From Oscillospiraceae bacterium (GTDB lineage Bacteria > Bacillota > Clostridia > Oscillospirales > Ruminococcaceae): a stretch of DNA of 64,000 nucleotides. Numbering within the stretch: the stretch's first letter is position 1; each line of letters opens with the position of its first letter. This document shows positions 49,400 to 58,596 of the stretch, in pieces. Under the pieces are notes generated by a model. The model had not been told where the DNA came from. It searched no databases and saw only the letters and a program-made list of their open reading frames with translations. Location: the NCBI GenBank assembly GCA_012520915.1, contig JAAYNJ010000006.1, positions 52,914-116,913 of the forward strand. Reading direction: 5' to 3'. Position numbers and translations under genes: made by a program.

Positions 49400-50401
49400 A
49401 TGGAAAAGAAGAGAAAGGTGATTTTTGACTGTGACGTCGGTACCGATGATGCCGTTGCACTAACCGCAATGCTGTTCAGCGAAGGATTTGAAGTTGTAGG
49501 CATCACAACCGTGCACGGAAACCATCCGGTAGAGTTCACGACGGAAAACACACTCAGGCTGCTGGAATTTTTAGGAAAGGATATTCCGGTTTATAAAGGG
49601 TGCAACGAGTCGATGACAAGAGGACTGCTCGGTGAAAACAACGCCGTGAGGATGGAGCAGATAGTCAAGGTTGACGAGAAGGGGAATAATGTTTATATCC
49701 ATGAAAGGGAAATCGGATTTCTGCCCAAAGCGAAAACAAAGGCCATGGACAAACACGCCTGTTCATTTATTGTCGACTACCTAAGGTCGTCGAAAGAAAA
49801 GGTAACCGTCGTTGCGGTAGGCCCTCTTACAAATATCGGGATTGCACTCAGGATGGCGCCCGAAATTGCAGAAAAAATTGAAGAGATGTACATAATGGGA
49901 GGAGCGCTGTATGTTGGGAACAGAACTCCGGTAGCGGAGGCGAATTTTTACGATGACCCTCATGCGGCGCAAATCGTTCTTAGAAGCGGAATAAAAACAA
50001 TAATATGTCCGTTGGAACCGAGCATTGCTGCAAAATACGGTCCGGATGAGTTTGCTGCCCTTGTAGATGCCAACCCTAAAGTTGGAGGTTTTCTCGCCCG
50101 GCTCAACAATGAAATGATAGACAGACTTAAGTTTTTGGGAATTCTCGGACAGGAAGCCGATTCGACCGGAATTTGGGACTGGACAGCCGTAGCGCCGCTT
50201 ATTGACCCTTCGGTAGTGGCTGACATGAGGAGAGAAACGGTTGACGTGGAGCTCGCAAGAGGATTCAGTGAAGGAATGCTGGTGTTTGACAGAAGAGGAT
50301 TCGACCAACTGCCTGAAGAAGAGGAAAAAAACCATATCATATACGAAATTAACCCTGAAAGGCTTATATCGCTGTTGGAAGAACTCATAAGAGAAAAGTG
50401 A
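49400..50401 (+). CDS. Inosine-uridine-preferring nucleoside hydrolase family
   Basis: 333 residues from ATG 49400 (GGAGG five bases upstream). The calcium-binding N-terminal motif is IFDCDVGTDDAVAL; also VGITTVHGNHP, VAVGPLTNIGIALR, MGGALYVGNRTPVAEANFY and late WDWTAV with Asp. The enzyme splits N-glycosidic bonds of ribonucleosides to base plus ribose. Substrate range (IunH, RihA-C) cannot be set by eye. Together with psuG at 11 kb it points to nucleoside salvage. It ends at a terminator shared with the thioesterase gene. Confidence 0.92.
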   Translation: MEKKRKVIFDCDVGTDDAVALTAMLFSEGFEVVGITTVHGNHPVEFTTENTLRLLEFLGKDIPVYKGCNESMTRGLLGENNAVRMEQIVKVDEKGNNVYIHEREIGFLPKAKTKAMDKHACSFIVDYLRSSKEKVTVVAVGPLTNIGIALRMAPEIAEKIEEMYIMGGALYVGNRTPVAEANFYDDPHAAQIVLRSGIKTIICPLEPSIAAKYGPDEFAALVDANPKVGGFLARLNNEMIDRLKFLGILGQEADSTGIWDWTAVAPLIDPSVVADMRRETVDVELARGFSEGMLVFDRRGFDQLPEEEEKNHIIYEINPERLISLLEELIREK

Positions 50402-50423
50402 TGTCAATGTTTTCGCAATAAAA

Positions 50424-50468
50424 AGAGTTTAGCTCGATTCATATTGATTGAGCTAAACTCTATATTTT
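50424..50468. terminator. Bidirectional terminator
   Basis: AGAGTTTAGCTC pairs perfectly with GAGCTAAACTCT across a 14-base loop, with T-rich tails on both strands, between convergent genes. Confidence 0.85.
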
Positions 50469-50487
50469 TGCTTGGATTTTCATAAAC

Positions 50488-51231
50488 CTATATGCTTTTC
50501 CACGACATCAGACAGGAAAATACGGGTTTTCCAGTTTTTGAGTCGTCACCCTTTATCAAGCTTTCGCTGTTGTCGATATTATCCTCTTTATAAATTGCTA
50601 TATCACTGCCTTCCAACCCGTCGGAAATGAAGTTCATATTGAAGGAATTTACATACTTTCCTCTGTGTTGTGCCGTGCTATACAAATCCAATATCCAATC
50701 TGCATACTTTGCGTTATTCATATGCCCGTTAAAGTCTATATCGCTGAATAACGGAGTTCTGTGGCATACCGGTCCTTTGTCGGTAGAAAATCTGACTCTG
50801 ACAGGTTGCGGCAGAACTTTTACATTTGAACTGTCTGAATCGTAAAATTCCGCTATTGACTTTGGGGGCACCATTTTATTTTCGGCGCGATCCAGCAAAA
50901 CGTATTGAGATGTTGCATTTCCTATACTTTTACCGGTAAGTTTAAAGTTGAAGTATCTTGGAAAAACAAGTCTGTCCGGAATGCCGGTCCATGTCTCTAT
51001 TTCAAGTTCATCTCCGTATGCCGGGCAACAGAACAAGTCAACTCTCATTCTTGCTATGACCCAAATAAGGTTCTTTTCTTTCAACCCGTCAAAGACCGGG
51101 ATTTTTTCCGCATGATGATCCGCAGAGACCTGCATAAATGAGAGCAACCTCGATAATTTAATTTTTCCGTAAACATCGATGTCAAACGGCTCAAGAACTC
51201 TGCATTCGGAATATTTGGAATATAACTTCAT
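50488..51231 (-). CDS. Acyl-ACP thioesterase (FatA/FatB-like)
   Basis: 247 residues from ATG 51231 (GAGG eight bases upstream). Two hotdog domains: the first with MQVSADHHAEK and NLIWVIARMRV, the second with SDIDFNGHMNNAKYADWILD, whose Asp-Asn-His set is catalytic in plant and bacterial acyl-ACP thioesterases. It releases free fatty acids from acyl-ACP. Release could feed membrane remodelling or fatty-acid export; the fab operon lies about 9 kb away. It is cytoplasmic. It shares a short divergent promoter region with the HAD phosphatase gene. Confidence 0.88.
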   Translation of the reverse strand: MKLYSKYSECRVLEPFDIDVYGKIKLSRLLSFMQVSADHHAEKIPVFDGLKEKNLIWVIARMRVDLFCCPAYGDELEIETWTGIPDRLVFPRYFNFKLTGKSIGNATSQYVLLDRAENKMVPPKSIAEFYDSDSSNVKVLPQPVRVRFSTDKGPVCHRTPLFSDIDFNGHMNNAKYADWILDLYSTAQHRGKYVNSFNMNFISDGLEGSDIAIYKEDNIDNSESLIKGDDSKTGKPVFSCLMSWKSI

Positions 51232-51362
51232 ATGATAATCCTCTTTTAAACTTAAATAGGTGATATCGTGCAACCGGCAACATTTTAGATTTTACCACTG
51301 TTAGACTATAAAACAAAATTTTGCTAAAATACCATAGATGGAAATTAATACAGGGGTGCATA

Positions 51363-51998
51363 ATGGCTCTTTTGCTGTTTGACGTCGACGGGACACTTTT
51401 TAAAACGCATGAGTTTGTCGTTGAGACGCTCAATGACTCACTTGAAAAATACGGATATGAAAGGAAAAGCGAGGAATATATAATTTCGCTCATAGGTGAA
51501 AAGTTCGATGTATTTATTGACAGAGTAATTCCCGAGGGTTTTGACAGAGAAAAATTTCTTGAGATATATTATGAAACCAGAGAATATCATTTGAAACCCG
51601 ACACCCTTTTTGACGGTGTGAAGGATATGCTTTCGACCCTTTCCGAAGACGGATTTACTCTGGTTGCCTGTTCTAACGGCAGTTCCGATTATATTGAGCT
51701 TGTCCTTGATATTAACGGTATATCCGGATTCTTTTCGGAGGTGCTGACAGGAGACAAATTCGGTGAAAAATCGGAAGCCATTGCGGGAGCAATGGTTAAA
51801 TGGGGTTTTAAGAAAAATGAAACCGTCATGATAGGGGACAGAGACATCGATTTTCTTGCAGCGAAGGAAAACGAAATCAGATCAATAGGTGTGGAATACG
51901 GATACGGAAACGAAGAGGAGCTGTCGCTCGCCGATTATTTGGTCTCAGAGGCATCGGAGATTGTGGAAATAGTAAAAGGGATTGATTTGAAAAGGTAG
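51363..51998 (+). CDS. HAD-superfamily phosphatase (phosphoglycolate phosphatase-like)
   Basis: 211 residues from ATG 51363 (AGGGGTG upstream). HAD motif I LLFDVDGTLF, motif II VACSNGSS, a Lys near residue 140 and motif IV MIGDRDIDFLAAKENE, with a four-helix cap between I and II. It removes phosphate from a small phosphorylated metabolite; phosphoglycolate, pyrophosphate or a sugar phosphate are all possible. The next gene starts at the base after its stop, so the two are co-translated. Confidence 0.88.
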   Translation: MALLLFDVDGTLFKTHEFVVETLNDSLEKYGYERKSEEYIISLIGEKFDVFIDRVIPEGFDREKFLEIYYETREYHLKPDTLFDGVKDMLSTLSEDGFTLVACSNGSSDYIELVLDINGISGFFSEVLTGDKFGEKSEAIAGAMVKWGFKKNETVMIGDRDIDFLAAKENEIRSIGVEYGYGNEEELSLADYLVSEASEIVEIVKGIDLKR

Positions 51999-52964
51999 AT
52001 GATGGAAGAACACGAATATATGAATGAATTGATAGTCAAAAGAGGACTAAAGCGCGAATCTAACAGAATAGGGCTTGCTTTATTGCTGTTTTTACTGTCG
52101 CAATATGCGGTTTACTTTTTGTTATATGTTGTAACCGTCATTTTTTCAAAAGACGGAATAGGCGCTTTGTTGGAGAAAAAGGCAATCAGTCCTCTTTTAG
52201 AGCAGGTTATCATGTTGTGTTCCTATTCGGTGTCTGCCTTGGTTGCCATAGCGGTGCTCAACAAAGGACAGTCCTGGAAGTTTGAAAGACCTAAAAAACC
52301 TTTTGATTTTCTAACACTCCCGATTTATTTCGGAAGTTATCTTCCGATAATGCTTATCAGTCTGATATATGTCAGTATTATGAATATGCTCGGCCTTAAG
52401 GGAGTCGATATTGTAATCCCCTTTCCTGACAATACCATAGGACGAGTCATATATTTGCTTCAGTATGCGTTGATGCCGGCTTTTTTAGAAGAACTTCTTT
52501 TTCGCGGAGTTTTACTCGAGAGATTGAGGAAATACGGAAATGTGCTGGCAATAACCATGAGCTCTCTTGTTTTTGCATTGATGCACGGCAATGCGGTCGG
52601 ATTCCTTTTTATTTTTATGCTGGGGTTGGTTTTTGGATACATGACGGTTATATCCGAATCCCTTATACCGTCGATAATTATGCATCTTCTCAACAACTCC
52701 GTTGCCCTGCTCTCAAGTAATTTTGAGAATGATATTTGGGTTACATCCGCGATAAGCATTTCGATTATTGCACTCGGTATAGTCGGGATAATAGTGACGG
52801 CGGTTTATATTTCGACGAACAAAAATAAAAAACAATTCAGGGTGCCAAGAGAAAAAGGACCGATAATGAATAGGGTTTACAATTTTTTGCTGACTCCCGG
52901 GATGATAATATTCATCTGCGCGACCTTTGCAATGACGGTGTTGGTGGAGATTTTTGCGGCGTGA
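51999..52964 (+). CDS. CPBP-family intramembrane metalloprotease (CAAX protease-like)
   Basis: 321 residues, eight or so transmembrane helices. Catalytic motifs: EELLFR (Glu164, Glu165, Arg169), then ALMHGNAVGF (His) and IIMHLLNNS (His, Asn), the full CPBP set. Members of this family cleave peptides or prenylated proteins within the membrane and include bacteriocin-immunity proteins. The start directly follows the HAD gene stop; ATG 52002 is equally possible. tadA overlaps its stop by four bases. Confidence 0.88.
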   Translation: MMEEHEYMNELIVKRGLKRESNRIGLALLLFLLSQYAVYFLLYVVTVIFSKDGIGALLEKKAISPLLEQVIMLCSYSVSALVAIAVLNKGQSWKFERPKKPFDFLTLPIYFGSYLPIMLISLIYVSIMNMLGLKGVDIVIPFPDNTIGRVIYLLQYALMPAFLEELLFRGVLLERLRKYGNVLAITMSSLVFALMHGNAVGFLFIFMLGLVFGYMTVISESLIPSIIMHLLNNSVALLSSNFENDIWVTSAISISIIALGIVGIIVTAVYISTNKNKKQFRVPREKGPIMNRVYNFLLTPGMIIFICATFAMTVLVEIFAA

Positions 52965-53413
52965 GAGATGAAAGGTTTATGAGAATAGCTTTAATCGAGG
53001 CCGGACTTTCACAAAAAGAGGGCGAGGTTCCGGTAGGTGCGGTGATAGTTAAAGGAGAAGAGATTATCTCCCTTTCTCATAATATGACTGCAAAAAATAA
53101 AAATTCACTTGCACATGCAGAAATGATAGCGATTAACGAAGCATCGACCATACTCGGATCGGAAAGGCTTACCGAATGTGAAATGTTTGTAACGCTTGAA
53201 CCCTGTGCGATGTGTGCGGGCGCCATATTAAACAGCAGGCTTAAGCGGGCGGTTTTCGGTGCATACGACCCCTTGAACGGATTTTTGGGAAGTGTTATCG
53301 ATTTACTGCAATACTCAACATACAAAAAAACGGAAGTGATTGGAGGGGTTCTGGAGAAAGACTGCCGGGAGATTTTAAGAGTTTTTTTTGAAATGATGAG
53401 AAAAAGCAAATAA
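52961..53413 (+). CDS. tadA: tRNA-specific adenosine deaminase
   Basis: 150 residues from GTG 52961, chosen because RDERFMRIAL fits the conserved TadA N-terminus and GGAG lies upstream. Zinc site: His52 and catalytic Glu54 (HAE), plus PCAMC (Cys82, Cys85). It converts A34 to inosine in tRNA-Arg(ACG), needed to read CGN codons. The two arginine tRNAs in this window (CCG, CCT) are not its substrates. It overlaps the CPBP gene and ends at a terminator. No SRP RNA gene follows it, unlike in Bacillus. Confidence 0.94.
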   Translation: MRDERFMRIALIEAGLSQKEGEVPVGAVIVKGEEIISLSHNMTAKNKNSLAHAEMIAINEASTILGSERLTECEMFVTLEPCAMCAGAILNSRLKRAVFGAYDPLNGFLGSVIDLLQYSTYKKTEVIGGVLEKDCREILRVFFEMMRKSK

Positions 53414-53415
53414 AC

Positions 53416-53443
53416 AAAAACACCCCTTTTCAGGGGTGTTTTT
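53416..53443. terminator. Bidirectional terminator between tadA and nrdJ
   Basis: AAAAACACCCC pairs with GGGGTGTTTTT (11 bp) across a six-base loop, with T runs on both strands. Confidence 0.9.
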
Positions 53444-53452
53444 ATTGAGCTG

Positions 53453-55954
53453 TTAACCGCATTTGGAATATCCGCAATTCCTGCATACTACGCACCCTCC
53501 CTCGTGTTCCAGAAAGCTGGAGCAGTCGGGACACAGACGTCTGGAAAATGCGGGTTCATCGTGTCCAAAGTCATTGGGGAAATTGCCGCCGGCTTCGTTT
53601 TTTGATTCATCCGAGTTCAGACCAACAGGTTTTTTAAGTTTTATGTCCTTCTTAAGGTGTTCGCTATAGCTGAAGTCAAAAGGTTTTGGAGTTTCGATGT
53701 GCTCCGGTTTTTTTGAAATGACTTTTTTTTCGAATGGCGCTTTTGATGAAAAATCTTTGTCATTCAGTTTTTTTTTAATCTCTTCAGATAAAGAGGGTTT
53801 ATCTTGATATTTTATACTGTTTTCCGATTTTACATCCGGTGCCTGACCCTGCTGGAACTTGGAAACTTTTCTAATTACTTTTGCTATTGCATCGGGGCAT
53901 GATGTGCAGTTTAGTCCCTGCACCCTGACGGTTGAAGGACAGCGAATCCCCTTTAACTGGGCGTATATCTCATCAACGGAGATGCCGCTTCTCAAAGCAA
54001 TCGAGACGAGTCTTGCGGTCGATTCGGACTGTGAGGGACATCCTCCGCCTTTGCCGGTGCTTGTAAACACCTCGCATATGCCGTGTTTGTCGTAATTGAC
54101 GGTTATATACAGGTTGCCGCATCCGGTTCTGACTCTCTCGGTAAATCCCTTTGTTACTTCCGGCCGAGGTCTGGGAACTATCGAGCCGAAGTTGCCGGGA
54201 AGCTCGCCGTCGGACAGCACCTCTTCCTTTTTTATATCCTCTTCGGTTCCGACACTCAAAACCTGATTCTCTCTGCTTCCGTCCCGGTAGATGGTTACGC
54301 CTTTGCAGCCGAGCCTGTAGGCAAGAATATATGTTTTGTAAACATCTTCCATTGTGGCATCCCTGCTGAAGTTTACGGTTTTGGATACGGCATTATCTGT
54401 GTGCTTTTGGAAGGCGGCCTGAACCCTTATATGAAATTCGGGAGAAATATCATGTGCACAACGAAATGTTTTTCTTATTTTTTCAGGTATTTCCGCTATT
54501 TCAGCAATCGATCCGACCCTCGCTATCTCGTCCATCAGAGCATCGGAGAGAATGCCTTCCTCCTCAAGCTTTGTCTTTAAAATAGGATTAATTTCGACGA
54601 GTCTCGTTCCGTCCATCACATTTCTCACATACGCAAAAGCAAATACCGGCTCCACCCCGGAAGAAGAGTTTGCAATGATTGAAATTGTGCCTGTAGGAGC
54701 TATAGTCGTAACGGTCGCGTTTCTCAAAGGGTTTCCATCGCGATAGATACTTTCATAAAACAGCGGGAAAGGAGAGCGAATTTGTGCGAGTCTTTCCGAA
54801 GCTTCATGTCCCACCTTATTGATAAACTCCATAATCTTTTCAGCGAGAGTCACCGCCGTATCGGAGTCGTAGGGTATGTCGAGCGCCAGAAGCATATCTG
54901 CAAATCCCATAACACCCAAACCTATTTTTCTGGTTTTTTGGGTTGTTTCCGCGATTATTTCAAGAGGGTATGTATTCACATCTATGACATTATCAAGAAA
55001 ATGTACGGCGTCATATATGGTTCTCCCCAACAACTCCGAATCGATAACGAAACCGCGTTCGGTTTTTCTAAGCATCTTCGACAGATTTATCGAACCCAGA
55101 TTGCAGCTTTCAAACGGCAGAAGCGGTTGTTCTCCGCAGGGGTTGGTTGCCTCGATTTCTCCCTCGCTCGGCACAACATTGCTATTATTAAGGCGATCGA
55201 GAAAGATAATTCCCGGTTCACCGTTGCGCCAGGCGTTTTCCACAATTTTTTCGAAAACCATTCTGGCATTCAAACTGCCTATTGTTTCGGATCCGTGAGG
55301 TTCGACCAGATTGTAATCGGTGCCTTCTTCGACGGCTTTCATAAACTCTTCGGTAATGCCGACGGAAATATTGAAGTTGTTTATGTCAAGATTGTTCTTT
55401 TTACAATCAATAAATTCAAGAATGTCGGGATGATCGACGCGGAGTATCCCCATGTTTGCACCCCTTCGGGTGCCTCCCTGCTTGACTGCTTCGGTGGCCG
55501 TGTTGAAGACCTTCATAAAGCTTACGGGACCGCTGGCTACCCCACCGGTGCTCCTTACACTTGACCCGGCAGGACGAAGCCTGGAAAAAGAAAATCCCGT
55601 ACCTCCGCCGGATTTGTGAATTAATGCAGCCTGCTTTATTGTCTCGAATATCCCCTCCATGGAATCCTCAATAGGCAAAACAAAACAGGCTGAGAGTTGC
55701 CCGAGAGGACGTCCCGCATTCATCAGAGTCGGAGAGTTCGGAAGGAACCGCAACTCCGACATCATTTTAAAGAATTTTTCGGAAGTGGAGGCAATGTCGG
55801 CGTTGGGATTATAATTCAAATCGGCTTGTGCAACCGAATCCGCCACGCGCCTAAACATGTCTTCCGGAGTCTCAACAGGATTTCCCTCGTGATCTTTAAT
55901 GAGATATCTCCTCTTTAAAACTTCCAGAGCATTGTCGGTTAAAGCCAGACTCAT
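53453..55954 (-). CDS. nrdJ: Adenosylcobalamin-dependent (class II) ribonucleotide reductase
   Basis: 833 residues from ATG 55954 (AGGAG seven bases upstream; the longer frame has no ribosome binding site). Class II features: GQLSACFVLP and FESCNLGSINLS (redox Cys pair), NPCGEQPLLP (radical Cys with Asn and Glu), PTGTISIIAN and a long C-terminal tail. It ends with a Cys-rich segment (CPDC, CVVCRNCGYSKC) that probably re-reduces the active site or binds zinc. It reduces ribonucleotides without oxygen using vitamin B12. Tandem NrdR boxes lie just upstream. No cobalamin riboswitch was seen in the short leader. Confidence 0.95.
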   Translation of the reverse strand: MSLALTDNALEVLKRRYLIKDHEGNPVETPEDMFRRVADSVAQADLNYNPNADIASTSEKFFKMMSELRFLPNSPTLMNAGRPLGQLSACFVLPIEDSMEGIFETIKQAALIHKSGGGTGFSFSRLRPAGSSVRSTGGVASGPVSFMKVFNTATEAVKQGGTRRGANMGILRVDHPDILEFIDCKKNNLDINNFNISVGITEEFMKAVEEGTDYNLVEPHGSETIGSLNARMVFEKIVENAWRNGEPGIIFLDRLNNSNVVPSEGEIEATNPCGEQPLLPFESCNLGSINLSKMLRKTERGFVIDSELLGRTIYDAVHFLDNVIDVNTYPLEIIAETTQKTRKIGLGVMGFADMLLALDIPYDSDTAVTLAEKIMEFINKVGHEASERLAQIRSPFPLFYESIYRDGNPLRNATVTTIAPTGTISIIANSSSGVEPVFAFAYVRNVMDGTRLVEINPILKTKLEEEGILSDALMDEIARVGSIAEIAEIPEKIRKTFRCAHDISPEFHIRVQAAFQKHTDNAVSKTVNFSRDATMEDVYKTYILAYRLGCKGVTIYRDGSRENQVLSVGTEEDIKKEEVLSDGELPGNFGSIVPRPRPEVTKGFTERVRTGCGNLYITVNYDKHGICEVFTSTGKGGGCPSQSESTARLVSIALRSGISVDEIYAQLKGIRCPSTVRVQGLNCTSCPDAIAKVIRKVSKFQQGQAPDVKSENSIKYQDKPSLSEEIKKKLNDKDFSSKAPFEKKVISKKPEHIETPKPFDFSYSEHLKKDIKLKKPVGLNSDESKNEAGGNFPNDFGHDEPAFSRRLCPDCSSFLEHEGGCVVCRNCGYSKCG

Positions 55955-55977
55955 AACTATTCTCCTCACAAAACAAA

Positions 55978-56025
55978 ACACAATATATAGTGGTTTAAAG
56001 TGAATATAAGTAATAATTATTGTAT
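55978..56025 (-). promoter_or_regulatory. Tandem NrdR boxes upstream of nrdJ
   Basis: Box 1 (55978-55993) ACACAATATATAGTGG matches the NrdR consensus ACACWATATATWGTGT at 15 of 16 positions. Box 2 (56010-56025) matches about 10 of 16 and starts 32 bases further, the usual spacing of three helical turns. NrdR represses ribonucleotide reductase genes when dATP is high. Confidence 0.75.
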
Positions 56026-56432
56026 ATCCAGTTAATATCATTAGTCAACAACATTATCTTGAAATTATAGAGAAATCTTGTTTTCCGCAACCTCTGTTTT
56101 TCCGAATTAAAGACGAATGCTCATTATAAAGTGTGAGAGAAAGAAATAAAAAACAGATTGTATAATAGACCTTGGGAGAAAATGTTGATAACTCTGTTGA
56201 TAAAGTTGAAAAGTTCGATAATTAAGCCTAAAGATTTATTATTAAAACTAAAAAGTATGGCAAGCAAAATATACTGTTTGTAAACTTTATGTTAATTAAT
56301 AACTTTATTCCGTACTGGTATTTTTATTCGTCAGATGTTAAAATGTTATTGCAGATAAACCTTGCGACGTTTTTTTAAATTTATCTGACAGTAACATCTA
56401 TAAACAAACTTTGTTTTTTACGAGGTGATCAT
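56026..56432. other. AT-rich intergenic region between nrdJ and darA
   Basis: About 400 bases with no gene. It holds TATAAT at 56161-56166 without a good -35, and two TGTTGATAA nonamers (56183-56191 and 56195-56203), each one base from the DnaA box TGTGGATAA. The same nonamer also occurs near 12180, so this is not strong evidence of a replication function. Confidence 0.4.
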
Positions 56433-56759
56433 TTGAAACTCATAACTGCAATCGTAAATAAGGATGACAGTTCTGCTGTTCAGTCTGCTCTCACAAGAGA
56501 TGGTTATTCTGTCACGAGGACGGCGTCCACCGGAGGCTTTTTAAAGACCGGAAATGTGACCTTTATGATGGCGGTCAAGGACGAAGACGTCGATCCCGTA
56601 ATATCCATTATCGCAAAACAGAGTAAGAAGAGGAAACAATTGGTTCCGAGCACTTCTTCCTTTGGCTCATCCGGGATAGAGCATGCTTATCCGGTAGAAG
56701 TGATAGTCGGGGGCGCTACAATTATAGTTCAAGATATTCTCCGCTTTGAAAAGCTTTGA
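56433..56759 (+). CDS. darA: Cyclic di-AMP receptor, PII-like (DarA/PstA, YaaQ)
   Basis: 108 residues from TTG 56433 (GAGGTG upstream). The PII-like fold shows in MKLITAIVNKDD, a glycine-rich TASTGGFLKTGN loop and GGATIIVQDILRFEKL at the end. In B. subtilis and Staphylococcus this protein binds cyclic di-AMP as a trimer; its downstream target is not settled. It is cytoplasmic. The gene lies upstream of holB and ricT as in Bacillus, but tmk and yaaR are missing from the cluster here. holB overlaps its end by 14 bases. Confidence 0.92.
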   Translation: MKLITAIVNKDDSSAVQSALTRDGYSVTRTASTGGFLKTGNVTFMMAVKDEDVDPVISIIAKQSKKRKQLVPSTSSFGSSGIEHAYPVEVIVGGATIIVQDILRFEKL

Positions 56760-57663
56760 TTATTTTAAGAACTATTGCGGGGGAGAACTGTTAAAATCCA
56801 AGCTTAACAGTCTTATAAATTCGGGGAAGATGCCTACAAGTCTGATTCTGTCTGCCGAAGAAGGCTTTGGAAAGAACCTCTTTGCGAGGAAAATTGCCGA
56901 AGCCTATCTTGAGGATAGGCAAGAAGGTGTTACGAGGGGCGTCAACCCCGATTGTGTTATTGTGAGCGGCAGCGGACCTTCGTCCAACATTACCGTAGAA
57001 TCGGTCAGAGAAGCTTGTTTTGAGATGTATAAATCCTCTACCGCTGAAAACGGCAGGAGAGTCTGCATTATTGAAGATGTAAAAAACTTGAATCCGAGTT
57101 CTTCTGCCGCATTACTCAAAACTTTGGAGGAACCCCCCGAAAGGGTTATGTTTATACTGACTGCATCAAGTTCTAAAGATACACTGGAAACCATATCCTC
57201 GAGGTGTGTTGAATTCAGAATTGACAAACCGTCGATTGAAGAATCGGTCGAGTTTATCCAAAGGAAATTTCCCGAAACGGATTATGAAAAAATACGTGTT
57301 GAATTGCTTTTTTTTAGGGGCGGGATAGGGCAGACTATCAGATTCTTTGAAGATGAAGACTTTAGGATAATGAAAGAACTTGCCGAACAGTTCTCGATGC
57401 ACTGTTATGATAATATGATTTTACCTGCTATGTCAGATTTGAGTAGATTGACCAACAGAAAAGAGATGGATGAGTTTTTGGAAATTGCAATTTTGTCCAT
57501 GCACTCAAATTATCTTATCTCGGATCCGGGCAGAGTCTCCGGACTTATAGATGTGATTTCCGAAATGAAATGCGATCTGATTCAAAAAAATGTAAACTTG
57601 AATTTGTTCGGAACCGAATTATCAAGGAGATTGATGGAGAAAAATGAAAATAGTAGGGGTTAG
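56746..57663 (+). CDS. holB: DNA polymerase III delta' subunit, zinc-module-less
   Basis: 305 residues. The AAA+ core shows a degenerate P-loop (SAEEGFGKN), IEDVKNLNPSSSAALLKTLEEPP (sensor region) and the SRC motif in ISSRCVEF, as in delta'. The four-cysteine zinc module normally inserted after the P-loop helix is absent; a short Glu/Arg-rich segment takes its place. Delta' is the rigid stator of the clamp loader and does not hydrolyse ATP. The start is TTG 56746 inside the end of darA, with a weak ribosome binding site, so the true start is not certain. ricT overlaps its 3' end. Confidence 0.88.
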   Translation: MKSFDYFKNYCGGELLKSKLNSLINSGKMPTSLILSAEEGFGKNLFARKIAEAYLEDRQEGVTRGVNPDCVIVSGSGPSSNITVESVREACFEMYKSSTAENGRRVCIIEDVKNLNPSSSAALLKTLEEPPERVMFILTASSSKDTLETISSRCVEFRIDKPSIEESVEFIQRKFPETDYEKIRVELLFFRGGIGQTIRFFEDEDFRIMKELAEQFSMHCYDNMILPAMSDLSRLTNRKEMDEFLEIAILSMHSNYLISDPGRVSGLIDVISEMKCDLIQKNVNLNLFGTELSRRLMEKNENSRG

Positions 57664-58468
57664 ATTCAGAGGCTTAGGAAAGACATATTATTTTGACCCG
57701 GCGGGTTTTGATGTTGCCTTGGGCGACTATGTCGTAGTCAATACCGTAAGGGGAATGGAAATCGGTGAGATTACGCTTTCCTGCCGTGAAATAGATGAAG
57801 ACCAACTCGGTTTTCCTTTGAAGAGTCTTGTCAGAATAGCAAATGATGAAGACATAGAGAGAATGATGGAAAACAGAGACAGGGAGAAAAACGCATTTTC
57901 GGTGGCGGTTGATAAAATCGAAAAACACGGACTTGATATGAGACTTGTTGATGTGGAATATTCTTTTGACAGGGACAAGCTGTTGTTTTACTTTACGGCG
58001 GACGGGCGGGTGGACTTTAGAGAGCTTGTAAAGGATCTGGCATTTGAATTCAAAACGAGGATAGAACTCAGACAAATCGGAGTCAGAGATGAAAGCCGAA
58101 TGATAGGCGGCGTAGGTATTTGCGGCAGAGAGTTCTGTTGTTCAAAATTTTTGACCGACTTTCATCCCGTATCCATAAAAATGGCAAAAGAACAGGGAGT
58201 GTCTCTGAATCCGGTAAAAATATCGGGTGCCTGTGGCAGACTGATGTGTTGTCTCAAATATGAACAGGACGTTTATGAAGAGCTTTTAAAGATTACCCCC
58301 CGAGTGGGAGCAAAAGTAAAGACCCCGGACGGAGTGGGGTCGGTTGAGGAGGTTGATCTTCTCAGAGGGAGATTAAAGGTATCTCTGCGCGGTGAGGATG
58401 ATGCAGGTGTCGGGATTTATACAAGGGAAGAGATTACGGTTATTAGTGACGGAAGGGATAAAAACTGA
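57644..58468 (+). CDS. ricT: PSP1-domain protein RicT (YaaT)
   Basis: 274 residues: MKIVGVRFRGLGKTYYFDP, then PSP1 domain with IELRQIGVRDESRMIGG and the Cys-rich GICGREFCCSKFL and GACGRLMCCLKYE motifs. In B. subtilis, RicT with RicA and RicF forms a complex carrying [4Fe-4S] clusters that helps RNase Y mature RNAs and affects sporulation phosphorelay. ricA and ricF are not in the window. The start overlaps holB by 20 bases. A ferredoxin gene follows 128 bases later in the place where Bacillus has yabA. Confidence 0.93.
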   Translation: MKIVGVRFRGLGKTYYFDPAGFDVALGDYVVVNTVRGMEIGEITLSCREIDEDQLGFPLKSLVRIANDEDIERMMENRDREKNAFSVAVDKIEKHGLDMRLVDVEYSFDRDKLLFYFTADGRVDFRELVKDLAFEFKTRIELRQIGVRDESRMIGGVGICGREFCCSKFLTDFHPVSIKMAKEQGVSLNPVKISGACGRLMCCLKYEQDVYEELLKITPRVGAKVKTPDGVGSVEEVDLLRGRLKVSLRGEDDAGVGIYTREEITVISDGRDKN

Positions 58469-58596
58469 CGGAGAAAACGCAAAATCGTCTCTTTGGTATT
58501 GAAATCTATTTTTTGTGTGATATTATATTCTTCACAGGTTAAAATCTGTATCTACTGAAAAAAGGTATCTAAACACTATCGTATTGGAGGGTAATA

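Noticed and set aside
53413..53453. SRP RNA gene after tadA, as in Bacillus
   Set aside because: The gap is 39 bases and is filled by a terminator.
54782..55564. 260-codon plus-strand frame inside nrdJ
   Set aside because: Antisense to the well-supported nrdJ coding region, no matching motifs and no ribosome binding site.
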